Source: Rehaibacterium terrae | GTDB lineage: Bacteria > Pseudomonadota > Gammaproteobacteria > Xanthomonadales > Xanthomonadaceae | NCBI RefSeq assembly: GCF_014202935.1 | Contig: NZ_JACHHX010000018.1 | Span: 1 to 62,505, forward strand | Direction: 5' to 3' | DNA: 62,505 bases | In this document: one piece after another, positions 17,786 through 25,886 of the stretch | How the letters are laid out: each line of letters starts with the position of its first letter | Position numbering within the stretch: position 1 is the first letter of the stretch | Program-made: the position numbers and the translations under genes | Notes under the pieces: generated by a model | What the model saw: the letters and a program-made list of their open reading frames with translations, nothing else | Database searches by the model: none | Told to the model about the DNA's origin: nothing

Positions 17786-18499
17786 TCAGCGGCCGCCGCG
17801 CTGGGGACGGTCGGGACGTTCCGGCCGGGTCGGCCGCTCCGGCATCAGCGGGCGCTCGGGCAGGACCGGGCGACCGACATTCTCCGGGCGTGCCGGCGTG
17901 ACCGGACGGGTGCCGGCCTCGATACGGGCGTTGCCGCGCGCTTCCGCGGCCACGCCGCGGCCCAGCTCGCCGCGCACCCGCGCGTCGGCAGCGGTCGTGG
18001 CGCCGGCGCCACCGCCGGCAGTGCCGCGCGCCTCGGCAGCGATGTCCAGGCCGGCCTGGCCTTGCGCGCCGGTGCTGCCCCGGTTGGCCGCGCTGACGAT
18101 CTGGCCGAGGTTGAAGCCCAGTTCCTGGGCGATCTCGCCCCAGCCCATGCCGTCGGCGCGCATCTGCAGCAGGCTGTCCAGTGCCGCATCGAGATCGGCG
18201 GCGCTGCCGGATTCGATCATGGCGCCGGCCAGACCGAGCGTGATGTCGATCTCGCCATAGCCCATCGCCTCGCCGGATTCGCCGCCGCTGCGCAGCCGCT
18301 CGACCAGCGCGGTGGCCGCCTCGATGTCGTCGTCCAGCAGGTGCGCATGGCGTTCGGCGATGCGCTGGGTCGGCACCGCGGCATGGGCGGCGGCCTCGCT
18401 GTCGCCCTCGACCTCCTGGGCCTGCGCCGGCGCGGTCGCGGCGAAGAGGGCGCACAGGGCGCCGAACGTGGCGGCAGCCAGAAATTGCTTCGGATTCAT
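17786..18499 (-). CDS. secreted low-complexity protein with GMGWGEIAQELG motif
   Basis: 237 residues; no family recognised with certainty. Signal peptide MNPKQFLAAATFGALCALFAATAPAQA. An ordered helical part follows (about 40-130), ending in ADGMGWGEIAQELGFNLGQI, a helix-turn-like motif seen in other uncharacterised secreted proteins. Then comes an A/G/R/E-rich stretch with AAEARG repeats (about 145-200) and a proline-arginine tail (PERPLMPERPTRPERPDRP). The AEARG-type segments resemble those of the 16680 gene product. It carries the same ECF-type promoter at 18549-18575. A role at the cell surface is likely from the signal peptide; nothing more can be read. Confidence 0.75.
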   Translation of the reverse strand: MNPKQFLAAATFGALCALFAATAPAQAQEVEGDSEAAAHAAVPTQRIAERHAHLLDDDIEAATALVERLRSGGESGEAMGYGEIDITLGLAGAMIESGSAADLDAALDSLLQMRADGMGWGEIAQELGFNLGQIVSAANRGSTGAQGQAGLDIAAEARGTAGGGAGATTAADARVRGELGRGVAAEARGNARIEAGTRPVTPARPENVGRPVLPERPLMPERPTRPERPDRPQRGGR

Positions 18500-18548
18500 G
18501 ATCGTGCCTCCATGAAGGCCGCGGGCGATCCGCGGCTCGCATCAGGGA

Positions 18549-18575
18549 CTACGAACCGGGGCGGGGTTTTCTTCC
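18549..18575 (-). promoter_or_regulatory. ECF-type promoter B (upstream of 18499 gene)
   Basis: On the minus strand: GGAAGAA, then CGTAGTCCC, with 18 bases between GGAA and CGTAG. The similarity with promoter A continues downstream as GAGCCGC. Confidence 0.78.
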
Positions 18576-18593
18576 CGCGCGCCCCGGATTCGT

Positions 18594-19961
18594 TCAGCGG
18601 CCGGCCTCGGTCAACGCGAGCGCGGCCTCGGCGCCGATCAGGCCGTGGCCGAACACGGGATCGCGGCCACGCTCGCCGAGGTCGATCGCCTGCGCCGCCA
18701 GCTGCGTGCGCACATGTTCGACCAGCCCCTCGCCCGGGGCGGCGGCGTGGCGCGCAGCGGCGCGTGCGACCAGCGGCGCGGCGAACGAGGTGCCGCGCAC
18801 CGTCGCCCAGTCGCCGCCCGGGCGGGCCGCGCGCAGCGCCGCGCCGGGTGCGGCGAAGTCCACCTGCGGGCCGCGCACCGCCTCGGGCAGTGCGCGCTGG
18901 CGGGCATCGACGGCGGTCACGCCGATGACCTCCGGATAGGCGGCCGGGAACAGCGGCGGCGCGGTCGGACCGTCGTTGCCGACCGCGGCCACCAGCACGT
19001 GGCCGCGCCCGGCCAGCGCACGGGTGGCGCGCGCCAGCAGCGCGTTGTCCGGGCCGACCAGGCTGAGGTTGATCACCGCCACCCGCTCATCCGCCAGCCA
19101 GGCCATCGCTTCGACCAGCGCGCTGACCGCGCCGCCGGTCGGCCGGCCGCAGTAGATGTCGGCGGCGTACAGCACGGTCGGCGTGGCGTCGCGGTCGCCG
19201 CCGGCCAGCAACGAGGCCACCGCGGTGCCGTGGCGGTCCGGCCGGGAGTCCCCGTCGCAGCCCCAGGGCTCGATGCGCACCCCGGCCAGCGCCGGGTGCG
19301 TGCGGTCCACGCCGCTGTCGACCAGGCCGATGCGCAGCGGCGTGCCGGCGGCGCCGGGCGCGCTCGGCGCACTCGTTGCGGGGATGGCCACCGGCGCGGA
19401 CGAGCCGAAATACAGGTGGTTGAAGACGTACTCGCCGTCGCGGTCGAGCCGCTGCAGCTGCCGCAGCGCGGCGCGCGTGCCCTGCCCGGGGCGGGCGTGG
19501 AGCACGGCGACCCGCAGGCCGAGCGCGCCCAGCTCGCGCGTGCCGGTGACGGCGAAACCGGCGGCACGGGCGCGTTCCAGCGCGGCCGGCGAAGGGTCGA
19601 TGGCGAGGATCTCGCTGCGCACGATCGGCGCGCCGTGACGGTCGAGGTCGAGCACGTCGCGATGCATGCGCACATAACTGCGCAGATCCACCTGCTGCAC
19701 CAGACCCGGCACGCTCCGCACGGCGACGCGGGCCTGCGCGGGCAACGGGCGCAGTGCCTGCGCGGGGAGCGTGCGGGCGACGTCGGACGCCGGCTGCGCG
19801 GCATCGACCGGCAGCCGCGCGCCGGCCATCGCCGGGCGCAGCGGATCGGCGGCCAGTGCTGGCCGGGGCGCGGCTGCCGGCGGTTGCGCCGACGCGCCCG
19901 ACGTCGCGAGCGCGACGCCCAGCATGAGCGCAATCGTCGGCCATCGGTGCAGGCGCATCAT
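18594..19961 (-). CDS. secreted subtilisin-like serine protease (S8)
   Basis: 455 residues. Signal peptide within MMRLHRWPTIALMLGVALATSGASA, then a ~180-residue propeptide-like region rich in A, P and R. The S8 catalytic domain follows, with Asp215 (IGLVDSGVD), His244 (RHGTAVAS), oxyanion Asn329 (AAVGNDGP) and Ser392 (RGTSFAAPLVA). All catalytic residues are intact; no C-terminal beta domain follows. Only Cys235 and Cys271 are left in the domain, a possible disulfide. It is divergent from the ECF sigma gene, which suggests co-regulation or a role in cutting envelope or cluster-encoded proteins; no copy of the GGAAGAA/CGTAG promoter is found before it. Confidence 0.92.
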   Translation of the reverse strand: MMRLHRWPTIALMLGVALATSGASAQPPAAAPRPALAADPLRPAMAGARLPVDAAQPASDVARTLPAQALRPLPAQARVAVRSVPGLVQQVDLRSYVRMHRDVLDLDRHGAPIVRSEILAIDPSPAALERARAAGFAVTGTRELGALGLRVAVLHARPGQGTRAALRQLQRLDRDGEYVFNHLYFGSSAPVAIPATSAPSAPGAAGTPLRIGLVDSGVDRTHPALAGVRIEPWGCDGDSRPDRHGTAVASLLAGGDRDATPTVLYAADIYCGRPTGGAVSALVEAMAWLADERVAVINLSLVGPDNALLARATRALAGRGHVLVAAVGNDGPTAPPLFPAAYPEVIGVTAVDARQRALPEAVRGPQVDFAAPGAALRAARPGGDWATVRGTSFAAPLVARAAARHAAAPGEGLVEHVRTQLAAQAIDLGERGRDPVFGHGLIGAEAALALTEAGR

Positions 19962-20026
19962 CGTTTCCGGGACCTCGCGCTGCGGACAGTGTCGACGCCG
20001 GGTCGGGGCACGCCAATGGGGGATTT

Positions 20027-20040
20027 CCCCCGCATCGGGG
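20027..20040. promoter_or_regulatory. GGGGGATTTCCCCC palindrome in protease/ECF gap
   Basis: A perfect inverted repeat of GGGGGA around TT, in the divergent intergenic region. It is operator-like; no known regulator is assigned. Confidence 0.3.
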
Positions 20041-20114
20041 CATGCCGGCCGATGCTAGCATCCGGGCCCCGTGCGCCGAGCCGGTCGGGTCACGAAAAGA
20101 CGGTTCCGGTTCAG

Positions 20115-20141
20115 GGAAGAAAGTGCCCCGCAGGAACGTAG
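20115..20141 (+). promoter_or_regulatory. ECF-type promoter C (upstream of the ECF sigma gene)
   Basis: GGAAGAA at 20115-20121 and CGTAGA at 20137-20142, with 18 bases between GGAA and CGTAG, identical to promoters A and B. Its presence before the sigma gene suggests autoregulation. Confidence 0.78.
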
Positions 20142-20147
20142 ACAGCG

Positions 20148-20651
20148 ATGACGGTTCCGGACTCCGCCAGTCACATGCATGAACAGCTGTGCGAGCTGCT
20201 GCCGCGCATGCGCCGCTTCGCGCGCTCGATCGCAGGCGATCCGCACGACGCCGACGACCTGGTCCAGGTCGCGGTCGAGCGGGCGCTGGCGCGGGCGTCG
20301 CAATGGCGGGCGGACCGCGAGTTGGCGCCGTGGGTGTTCGGGATCATGAAGAACGCCTGGGTGGACGAGCTGCGGGCGCGTACGCGCAGCCGGCAGCTGT
20401 TCGCTCCGGAGGACGAGGGCGGCCAGGTCGGCACCGCGCCGGTCGAGGCCCGGATGGTGGCGATGTCGGTGGAGGCCGCACTGGCGGCGCTGCCGGAGGA
20501 GCAGCGCATGGCGGTGGCGCTGGTGCTGATCGAGGGACTGTCGTATCGGGAGGCGGCCGATGCACTCGGCATCCCGATCGGCACCCTGACCAGCCGGCTG
20601 GCGCGCGGTCGCGAGGCGCTGCAGCGCATGCTCGGCGAGGGGGACGGATGA
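20148..20651 (+). CDS. ECF-family RNA polymerase sigma factor
   Basis: 167 residues from ATG at 20148, or 158 from ATG at 20175 (MHEQLCELLPRMRRFARS). Region 2 has D-A-D-D-L-V-Q-V-A-V-E-R-A-L. Region 4 has ALPEEQRMAVALVLIEGLSY, R-E-A-A-D-A-L-G-I-P-I-G-T-L and S-R-L-A-R-G-R-E-A-L, the helix-turn-helix that reads the -35 element. A group IV sigma without regions 1 and 3. The predicted promoter C places the transcript start almost on the first ATG, so either the mRNA is leaderless or the second ATG is used. It overlaps the anti-sigma gene by ATGA. Cognate promoters are proposed at 16728, 18549 and 20115. Confidence 0.92.
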   Translation: MTVPDSASHMHEQLCELLPRMRRFARSIAGDPHDADDLVQVAVERALARASQWRADRELAPWVFGIMKNAWVDELRARTRSRQLFAPEDEGGQVGTAPVEARMVAMSVEAALAALPEEQRMAVALVLIEGLSYREAADALGIPIGTLTSRLARGREALQRMLGEGDG

Positions 20652-21385
20652 GGATTTCCGACGAACGACTGATGGCCTACGTCGACGGCGAGCTCGACGC
20701 CGCGCAGGCAGCCCAGGTGGAGGCGGCGATCGCCGCCGATCCCGCGCTCGCCGCCGCCGTCGCGCGCCAGCGCCGGCTGCGCGAACGCTTGCGCGCGGCC
20801 TTCGATCCGGTGCTCGATCAGCCGGTGCCCGAGCGGCTGCTGGCCGCGGCGCGTGGTGCAACGACATCGTGCGCAGCGCAGGTGGTCGATCTGCACGCCG
20901 TTGCCGCGCGCCGCGATCGCCCGCGGCGCTGGTCGCTGCCGGAATGGGCGGCGCTGGCCGCCGCGCTGGTGCTCGGCCTGGTGCTGGCGCAGTGGCTGCC
21001 GCTGCACGATGACGACCTGCTGGCCACCGCGCCGGACGGCCGCCTGCTCGCCCGCGGCGAGCTGGCGCAGGCGCTGGATACCCGGCTCAGTGGCGACAGC
21101 ACCGATCGCATCGCCTTGGGTCTGAGCTTCCGCACCGGCGACGGCGGCTACTGTCGCAGCTTCGTGCTGCAGCGGCCGCAGCCGCTGGCCGGCCTGGCCT
21201 GCCGCCAGGAGGATGGCTGGCGGGTGCCGGTGCTGAGCGAAGCCGAGCCGGCCGCCGGCGGCGAGTTGCGTCTGGCCTCGGCCCCGCTGCCGCCGGCGGT
21301 GCTGGGCGAGATCGACGCACGCATCGCCGGCGAGCCGCTCGACGCCGCCGCCGAGCGGGCGGCGCGCGCGGCCGGCTGGCGCTGA
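20648..21385 (+). CDS. membrane anti-sigma factor for the ECF sigma
   Basis: 245 residues. The N-terminal anti-sigma domain (R-I-S-D-E-R-L-M-A-Y-V-D-G-E-L-D, about 1-60) is typical of proteins that hold ECF sigmas. It is followed by a basic linker, one transmembrane helix (EWAALAAALVLGLVLAQWLP, ~98-117) and a ~125-residue periplasmic domain with two cysteines (Y-C-R-S-F and L-A-C-R-Q-E). The HxxxCxxC zinc motif is absent. The ATGA overlap with the sigma gene implies translational coupling and equal amounts. Release probably follows an envelope signal; the proteolytic route is unknown. Confidence 0.88.
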   Translation: MRISDERLMAYVDGELDAAQAAQVEAAIAADPALAAAVARQRRLRERLRAAFDPVLDQPVPERLLAAARGATTSCAAQVVDLHAVAARRDRPRRWSLPEWAALAAALVLGLVLAQWLPLHDDDLLATAPDGRLLARGELAQALDTRLSGDSTDRIALGLSFRTGDGGYCRSFVLQRPQPLAGLACRQEDGWRVPVLSEAEPAAGGELRLASAPLPPAVLGEIDARIAGEPLDAAAERAARAAGWR

Positions 21386-21494
21386 AGCGGGCCTGCCTCG
21401 CAGCGGCCTGAACGCCGCACATCCGGCGACCGCGGCCGTCGCGCCGCCCGCCGCCGGCCTGCGCTATCGTCGTTGCGGGTCGTCCCGGGTCGCC

Positions 21495-22373
21495 GTGGAT
21501 GGAACGAATCCGCCCGCGGCGAGTCACACCCCTCCCCCCACGTCTTCGGTGCGAGCGAGGCTCATGGTCAGGAAGCAGCGTCCGGTCTGGCAGCGAGCGG
21601 TCGGCGTCGCGGCGGTGGCGGCGGCGATCACGGTCGGGGTGTGGTTCGCGCGCCAGGGTGAGGCGCCGGTGGTCCTGCCGCCGGCACCGCCGGCCGATCC
21701 CGTGGTCGAGGCGGAGACCGGCGAGCGCCATCCGATCGGGCAGGCGCAGGTGGATGCCGAACCGGAATCGCCCGAGACACTGCCGCCGCTGACGGAGAGC
21801 GACGCCGCGGTGATCGAGGCCCTGCAGGCGCTGGCCGACGACGGCGATCCGCTGTGGATCCCGCAGTACCTGGTGCAGCGCTTCGTCGCCACCGTCGACA
21901 ACCTGCCGCGGCAGAAACTGGCGCTGCCGCTGCGGCCGGTGAAACCGGCGCCCGGTACGCTGCGGGTGCGCGAGGAGGCCGACGGCCGGGTCGTGCTCGA
22001 CCCGGCCAATGCCGAGCGTTACGCGCGCCACCTCAGCGTCGCCGAGGCCGTGGACAGCGAGCGCGCGGTGGCCCTGTACGTGCGCTTCTATCCGCTGTTC
22101 CAGCAGGCCTACCGCGAGCTGGGCTATCCGGGCGCGCACTTCAACGACCGCCTGGTCGAGGTGATCGACCACCTGCTGGCGGCACCGGAGATCGACGCCC
22201 CGCTGGCGCTGGTGCCGGAGAAGGGCGGCTGGGCCTTCGCCGACCCGGCGCTGGAGTCGCTGTCGTCCGGCCACAAGATCCTGCTGCGGATCGGCCCGGA
22301 CAATGCGCGCCGCGCCAAGGCCAAGCTGCGCGAGCTGCGGACGGTGCTGACCGGGGAATCGCTGCCGCGCTGA
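21495..22373 (+). CDS. DUF3014 membrane-anchored protein
   Basis: 292 residues from ATG at 21495; a start at ATG 21564 (MVRKQRPVWQR) would still keep the transmembrane helix (~33-51) and is equally plausible, since neither has a clear ribosome binding site. After a proline/acid linker, the periplasmic part shows the DUF3014 pattern: W-I-P-Q-Y-L-V-Q-R-F-V-A-T-V-D-N-L-P, K-P-A-P-G-T, RYARHLSVAEAVDSERAVAL, YRELGYPGAHFNDRLVEVIDH. Function unknown. It follows the anti-sigma gene by 109 bases on the same strand but shows no ECF-type promoter. Confidence 0.85.
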   Translation: MDGTNPPAASHTPPPTSSVRARLMVRKQRPVWQRAVGVAAVAAAITVGVWFARQGEAPVVLPPAPPADPVVEAETGERHPIGQAQVDAEPESPETLPPLTESDAAVIEALQALADDGDPLWIPQYLVQRFVATVDNLPRQKLALPLRPVKPAPGTLRVREEADGRVVLDPANAERYARHLSVAEAVDSERAVALYVRFYPLFQQAYRELGYPGAHFNDRLVEVIDHLLAAPEIDAPLALVPEKGGWAFADPALESLSSGHKILLRIGPDNARRAKAKLRELRTVLTGESLPR

Positions 22374-22404
22374 ACGGCCCACCGCGTTGCCGTGGACTCG
22401 GCGC

Positions 22405-22430
22405 GGGTTCGAACCCATCCTGGTTCGAAC
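22405..22430. promoter_or_regulatory. paired TTCGAA palindromes upstream of rsmC
   Basis: GGGTTCGAACCC (22405-22416, perfect palindrome) and GGTTCGAAC (22422-22430): two copies of GGTTCGAAC 16 bases apart, giving CGAACC-N6-GGTTCG symmetry as well. It looks like a double operator. The T-arm resemblance to a tRNA is noted, but no tRNA fits. Confidence 0.35.
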
Positions 22431-22562
22431 GATCGGGGGCGGGGACTCATGAAGCGGATCGCATTGGCCGGCCTGCTGGACTTCAGCCTGGCCACGCAGG
22501 TGATCGGCTGGCTGCTCTCGGTGGTGTGGCGATGCGCGGGCAATGCGCGCGACGCGCGGCGG

Positions 22563-22568
22563 TAGAAT
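22563..22568 (+). promoter_or_regulatory. candidate -10 element for rsmC-rsuA
   Basis: TAGAAT, 29 bases before the GTG of rsmC. Confidence 0.4.
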
Positions 22569-22596
22569 CGCGGCCCCGCCATCTGAAGGCCGTGGT

Positions 22597-23619
22597 GTGT
22601 CCGCGCACGACGATCCCGCCCTCGACACCCTGCTGCTGCCGTTCGCCGACGGCATGCTGCGCTGGCCGGCCGATGGCCGCGTGCTGTTCCTGCACGCGCG
22701 CGACGGCTGGGCGCTGCGCCGCTTTCCGCTGGCCGGGCTGGTCTGCGAGCAGGGCTTCAAGCCGTTCGCCGATGCGCTCGCGCGGACCGGGCTAGCGGTG
22801 GTGGCGCAGGCCGGGGGGCGTTTTCCGCTGGTGCTGGCGCTGCCGCCGCGCCAGCGCGACGAAGCGCGCGCACTGCTGGCCCGCGCGCTCGACCATCTCG
22901 AACCCGGCGGCGTGCTGGTCGCCTGCCAATCGAACCTGGAGGGTGCGCGTTCCGGCGAGGACGATCTCGATCGGCTCGCTGGCCTCGCCGGCAATCTCAG
23001 CAAGCACAAATGCCGCGTCTACTGGACGCGCGCCGACGCGCTCGACGCCGCGCTGCACGCGCAGTGGCGCGCGCTGGATGCGCCGCGGCCGATCCTCGAT
23101 GGCCGTTTCGTCAGTCGTCCCGGCCTGTTCGCCTGGGATCGCGTCGATGCCGCCTCGGCGCTGCTGGCGGCACGGTTGCCCGACGAACTGGCCGGGCGCG
23201 GCGCCGATCTCGGCGCCGGTTGGGGCTGGCTGGCGGCCGAGGTGCTGGCGCGTTGTCCGCGGGTGACGGCGATCGATCTCTACGAAGCGCAGGCGCGCGC
23301 GCTCGAGCTGGCGCGGCGCAACCTCGCCGAGGCGCGGGTGCCGGTCGGCTTCCACTGGCACGACGTGCGCGCCGGCTTGCCGGCGCGCTACGACTTCATC
23401 GTCAGCAACCCGCCGTTCCACCAGGGCCGCGCCGACGAGCCGCGCATCGGGCAGGACTTCATCCGCGCCGCCGCCGCCGCGCTGCGGCCCGGTGGCCGGC
23501 TGTGGCTGGTGGCCAATCGCCACCTGCCTTACGAATCCGCGCTGCGGGAGGGCTTCGCGTCGGCGCGCGTGGTCGCCGAGCGCGATGGTTTCAAGGTGAT
23601 CGAGGCGCTGAAGGCATGA
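22597..23619 (+). CDS. rsmC: 16S rRNA (guanine-N2-)-methyltransferase RsmC
   Basis: 340 residues from GTG at 22597, which has GAAGG at proper distance; the open frame runs further up but has no conserved content. It methylates G1207 of 16S rRNA on the 30S subunit. It has the doubled Rossmann architecture of RsmC/RlmG. The N-terminal half lacks the SAM motif. The C-terminal half has the SAM-binding D-L-G-A-G-W-G-W-L and the catalytic S-N-P-P-F-H-Q-G. Its last codon overlaps the rsuA ATG (ATGA), forming a two-gene 16S rRNA modification operon. Confidence 0.9.
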   Translation: MSAHDDPALDTLLLPFADGMLRWPADGRVLFLHARDGWALRRFPLAGLVCEQGFKPFADALARTGLAVVAQAGGRFPLVLALPPRQRDEARALLARALDHLEPGGVLVACQSNLEGARSGEDDLDRLAGLAGNLSKHKCRVYWTRADALDAALHAQWRALDAPRPILDGRFVSRPGLFAWDRVDAASALLAARLPDELAGRGADLGAGWGWLAAEVLARCPRVTAIDLYEAQARALELARRNLAEARVPVGFHWHDVRAGLPARYDFIVSNPPFHQGRADEPRIGQDFIRAAAAALRPGGRLWLVANRHLPYESALREGFASARVVAERDGFKVIEALKA

Positions 23620-24329
23620 AGCTCCTGAAGCTGATCGCCAACCTCGGCTACGGCAGCCGCAAGGAAGTCGCCGCGCTGTTCCGCGCGGGCCGCGTCACCG
23701 ATGCCGACGGCGAGGTGCTGTACGCCGACGACCAGGTGCCGCACGCGGCCGTGCGCATCGATGGCGAGCCGCTCGACCCGGCGCCGGGCGTGACGATCGC
23801 GCTGCACAAGCCGGTCGGCGTCACCTGTTCCACCAGGGACCAGGGCCGGCTGGTGTACGACCTGCTGCCGCCGCGCTTCCGTCTGCGCCGTCCGGTGCTG
23901 TCCACGGTCGGGCGGCTCGACCGCGACACTTCCGGCCTGCTGCTGCTCACCGACGATGGCCAACTGCTGCACCGGATCATCTCGCCGCGCGCGCAGGTGG
24001 CGAAGGTGTACGAAGCCACCCTCGCCGCCGACCTGCGTGGCGACGAGGGCGCGCTGTTCGCCGCCGGCACCCTGCTGCTCGAAGGCGAGAAGACGCCGCT
24101 GGCGCCGGCCACGCTCGATGTGCTCGGCCCGCGCCATGTGCGGCTCACCCTCACCGAAGGCCGCTACCACCAGGTGCGGCGGATGTTCGCGGCGACCGGC
24201 AACCACGTCGAGACCCTGCATCGTGTCGCCGTCGGCGGCTTGACGCTGGACGGCCTCGCGCCCGGCGAGTGGCGGGTGCTCGATGCCGACGACATCGCCC
24301 GCGTGTTCGCGTCGCCGCCGTCGTCGTAG
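23616..24329 (+). CDS. rsuA: 16S rRNA pseudouridine(516) synthase RsuA
   Basis: 237 residues. S4-like RNA-binding domain (about 1-55) followed by the RsuA/RluB/E/F catalytic domain with G-R-L-D-R-D-T-S-G-L-L-L-L-T-D-D-G (catalytic Asp about residue 101), V-x-K-V-Y-E-A-T and the C-terminal E-G-R-Y-H-Q-V-R-R-M-F-A. The length and the strong match to this subfamily favour RsuA over RluE/F. Pairing with rsmC supports a small-subunit target. Coupled to rsmC by ATGA overlap. Confidence 0.88.
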   Translation: MKLLKLIANLGYGSRKEVAALFRAGRVTDADGEVLYADDQVPHAAVRIDGEPLDPAPGVTIALHKPVGVTCSTRDQGRLVYDLLPPRFRLRRPVLSTVGRLDRDTSGLLLLTDDGQLLHRIISPRAQVAKVYEATLAADLRGDEGALFAAGTLLLEGEKTPLAPATLDVLGPRHVRLTLTEGRYHQVRRMFAATGNHVETLHRVAVGGLTLDGLAPGEWRVLDADDIARVFASPPSS

Positions 24330-24362
24330 CGCGAGGCGGCCGTCTCCGGCCAGCCGGGGCGT

Positions 24363-25655
24363 TCAGTCCGCGCGGACGATGCGCCCGTCCGCCATCACGA
24401 AACGCACCCGTTGCAGGGCGGTGATGTCGTCCAGCGGATCGCCGTCGACGGCGATGATGTCGGCGGCCTTGCCGGGCTCCAGCGTGCCGGTTTCCGCCGC
24501 CACGCCGAGCAGCTCGGCGGCGTTGCGGGTGGCGGCGACGAGCGCTTCCCGGGCGGTCAGCCCGCCGTATTCCAGCATCAGCGGGAACTCCTCGGCGTTG
24601 CGGCCGTGGTCGGACACGCCGGCGTCGGTGCCGAAGGCGATCGGGATGCCGGCCTGCCGGGCGGCGCGGATGTTGCGGCCGGTGGCTTCCAGACGAATGC
24701 GGATCTTGGCCTCGACCACCGGCGTGTAGCGGCCGGTGCCGACATGCTCGCGGTAGGCGATGGTAGGCGACAGCGTCGGCACCAGGTAGGTGCCGTGCGC
24801 CTTCATCGCCCGGATCGCGTCGTCATCGACGAAGGTGCCGTGATCGACCGAGTCCACCCCGGCGCGCGCCGCTGCCTCGACGCCGCGCGCGCCGTGCGCG
24901 TGCGCGGCCACCTTCAGGCCGAGCGAGCGGGCGGTATCCACGATCGCGCGCATCTCCTCGTCGGTGAAGTGCTGGCCGAGGCCGCGGTCCTGCTGCGACA
25001 GCACGCCGCCGGTGGCGGCGAACTTGATCACGTCGACGCCGGCGCGCGCCGACTCGCGCACGCGCCGGGCGCATTCGGTGGCCCCGGTGCAGACATGGCC
25101 CTGGATCGCCTCGGTGACTTCCGGGCGGAAGCCGGTGGCGTCGCCATGGCCGCCGACGATCGAGATCATCGGCCCGGCGACCAGGATGCGCGGGCCGGGC
25201 GCCAGTCCGGCGGCGACGGCGTCGCGCACCGCCTGCCCTGCGCGGCCTGGCGAGCCGAGGTCGCGCACGGTGGTGAAGCCGGCACGCACCGTCACGGCGG
25301 CGTTCTTCATGCCGACCGCGGCGGCGAACTCGGGCGTGGTCACGGCCTGCCGCCACCACGGGCTGCCCGGATCGAGGGTGAGGTGGACATGGCTGTCGAT
25401 CAGGCCCGGCAGCACGGTCTTGCCGCGCAGATCGAACTCGCGGACGGTGTCGCCTTCGTCCAGGGGCGGCTGTGCGGCGAGGCCGGGCAGCAGCGCCTGG
25501 ATGCGGCCGTCGCGGACCACCAGCGTGCTCGGTCCCAGCGGCGCGGCGGCGGCATCGACGATCACGCGGTCGGCACGGATCACGGCGACTTCGGCGGCGA
25601 CGGCGTGGCCGCCGGCGAGCGCGAGGGCGAGCAGGGCGAGGCGGGCGTGTCTCAT
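24363..25655 (-). CDS. exported amidohydrolase (dipeptidase-like)
   Basis: 430 residues with a signal peptide (MRHARLALLALALAGGHAVAA). Metal-dependent amidohydrolase fold: H-V-H metal ligands (D-S-H-V-H-L), a lysine (D-V-I-K-F-A-A-T-G-G-V, the carbamylated position), the histidines of H-A-H-G-A-R-G and S-V-D-H-G-T-F-V-D-D, and the final Asp in F-G-T-D-A-G-V. It matches the group of secreted Xaa-Pro dipeptidase/imidazolonepropionase-like enzymes in this order; the substrate cannot be told. A paralogue lies at 36279-37559. Confidence 0.88.
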   Translation of the reverse strand: MRHARLALLALALAGGHAVAAEVAVIRADRVIVDAAAAPLGPSTLVVRDGRIQALLPGLAAQPPLDEGDTVREFDLRGKTVLPGLIDSHVHLTLDPGSPWWRQAVTTPEFAAAVGMKNAAVTVRAGFTTVRDLGSPGRAGQAVRDAVAAGLAPGPRILVAGPMISIVGGHGDATGFRPEVTEAIQGHVCTGATECARRVRESARAGVDVIKFAATGGVLSQQDRGLGQHFTDEEMRAIVDTARSLGLKVAAHAHGARGVEAAARAGVDSVDHGTFVDDDAIRAMKAHGTYLVPTLSPTIAYREHVGTGRYTPVVEAKIRIRLEATGRNIRAARQAGIPIAFGTDAGVSDHGRNAEEFPLMLEYGGLTAREALVAATRNAAELLGVAAETGTLEPGKAADIIAVDGDPLDDITALQRVRFVMADGRIVRAD

Positions 25656-25886
25656 GGCGGCGGCCTGCGGGTCGTGGAGCGCCAAGGCTAGCAGAGGGAC
25701 GGTGGCGAGCCGCGACCCGGGAACCGCGCAGGCACCCGTTCGTGATTTCCGCCGCGCCGGCAGACGATGCATCCGTCGCGGCGGGGCGCGGCGCAGGCCG
25801 CCGGGTTTCACTGTCGCTGCAGCCGGCCGGATCGTCCGCTGGCGTCCGGGTGTAGGCTTCGCGCTCCGCATTCCCCGTCCGCCGCC

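Noticed and set aside
19962-20060. A fourth ECF-type promoter before the S8 protease.
   Set aside because: GGAAATC is present on the minus strand but no CGTAG occurs at the right distance; the match is not good enough.
22400-22440. tRNA-like T-arm GGTTCGAACC.
   Set aside because: No acceptor, D or anticodon arms can be built around it on either strand; interpreted as a palindrome instead.
22449-22565. A 38-codon ORF (MKRIALAGLLDFSLATQVIG...) with a hydrophobic segment before rsmC.
   Set aside because: It has only a weak G-rich upstream sequence, and its stop TAG is part of the probable rsmC -10 TAGAAT. No sign of selection can be read.
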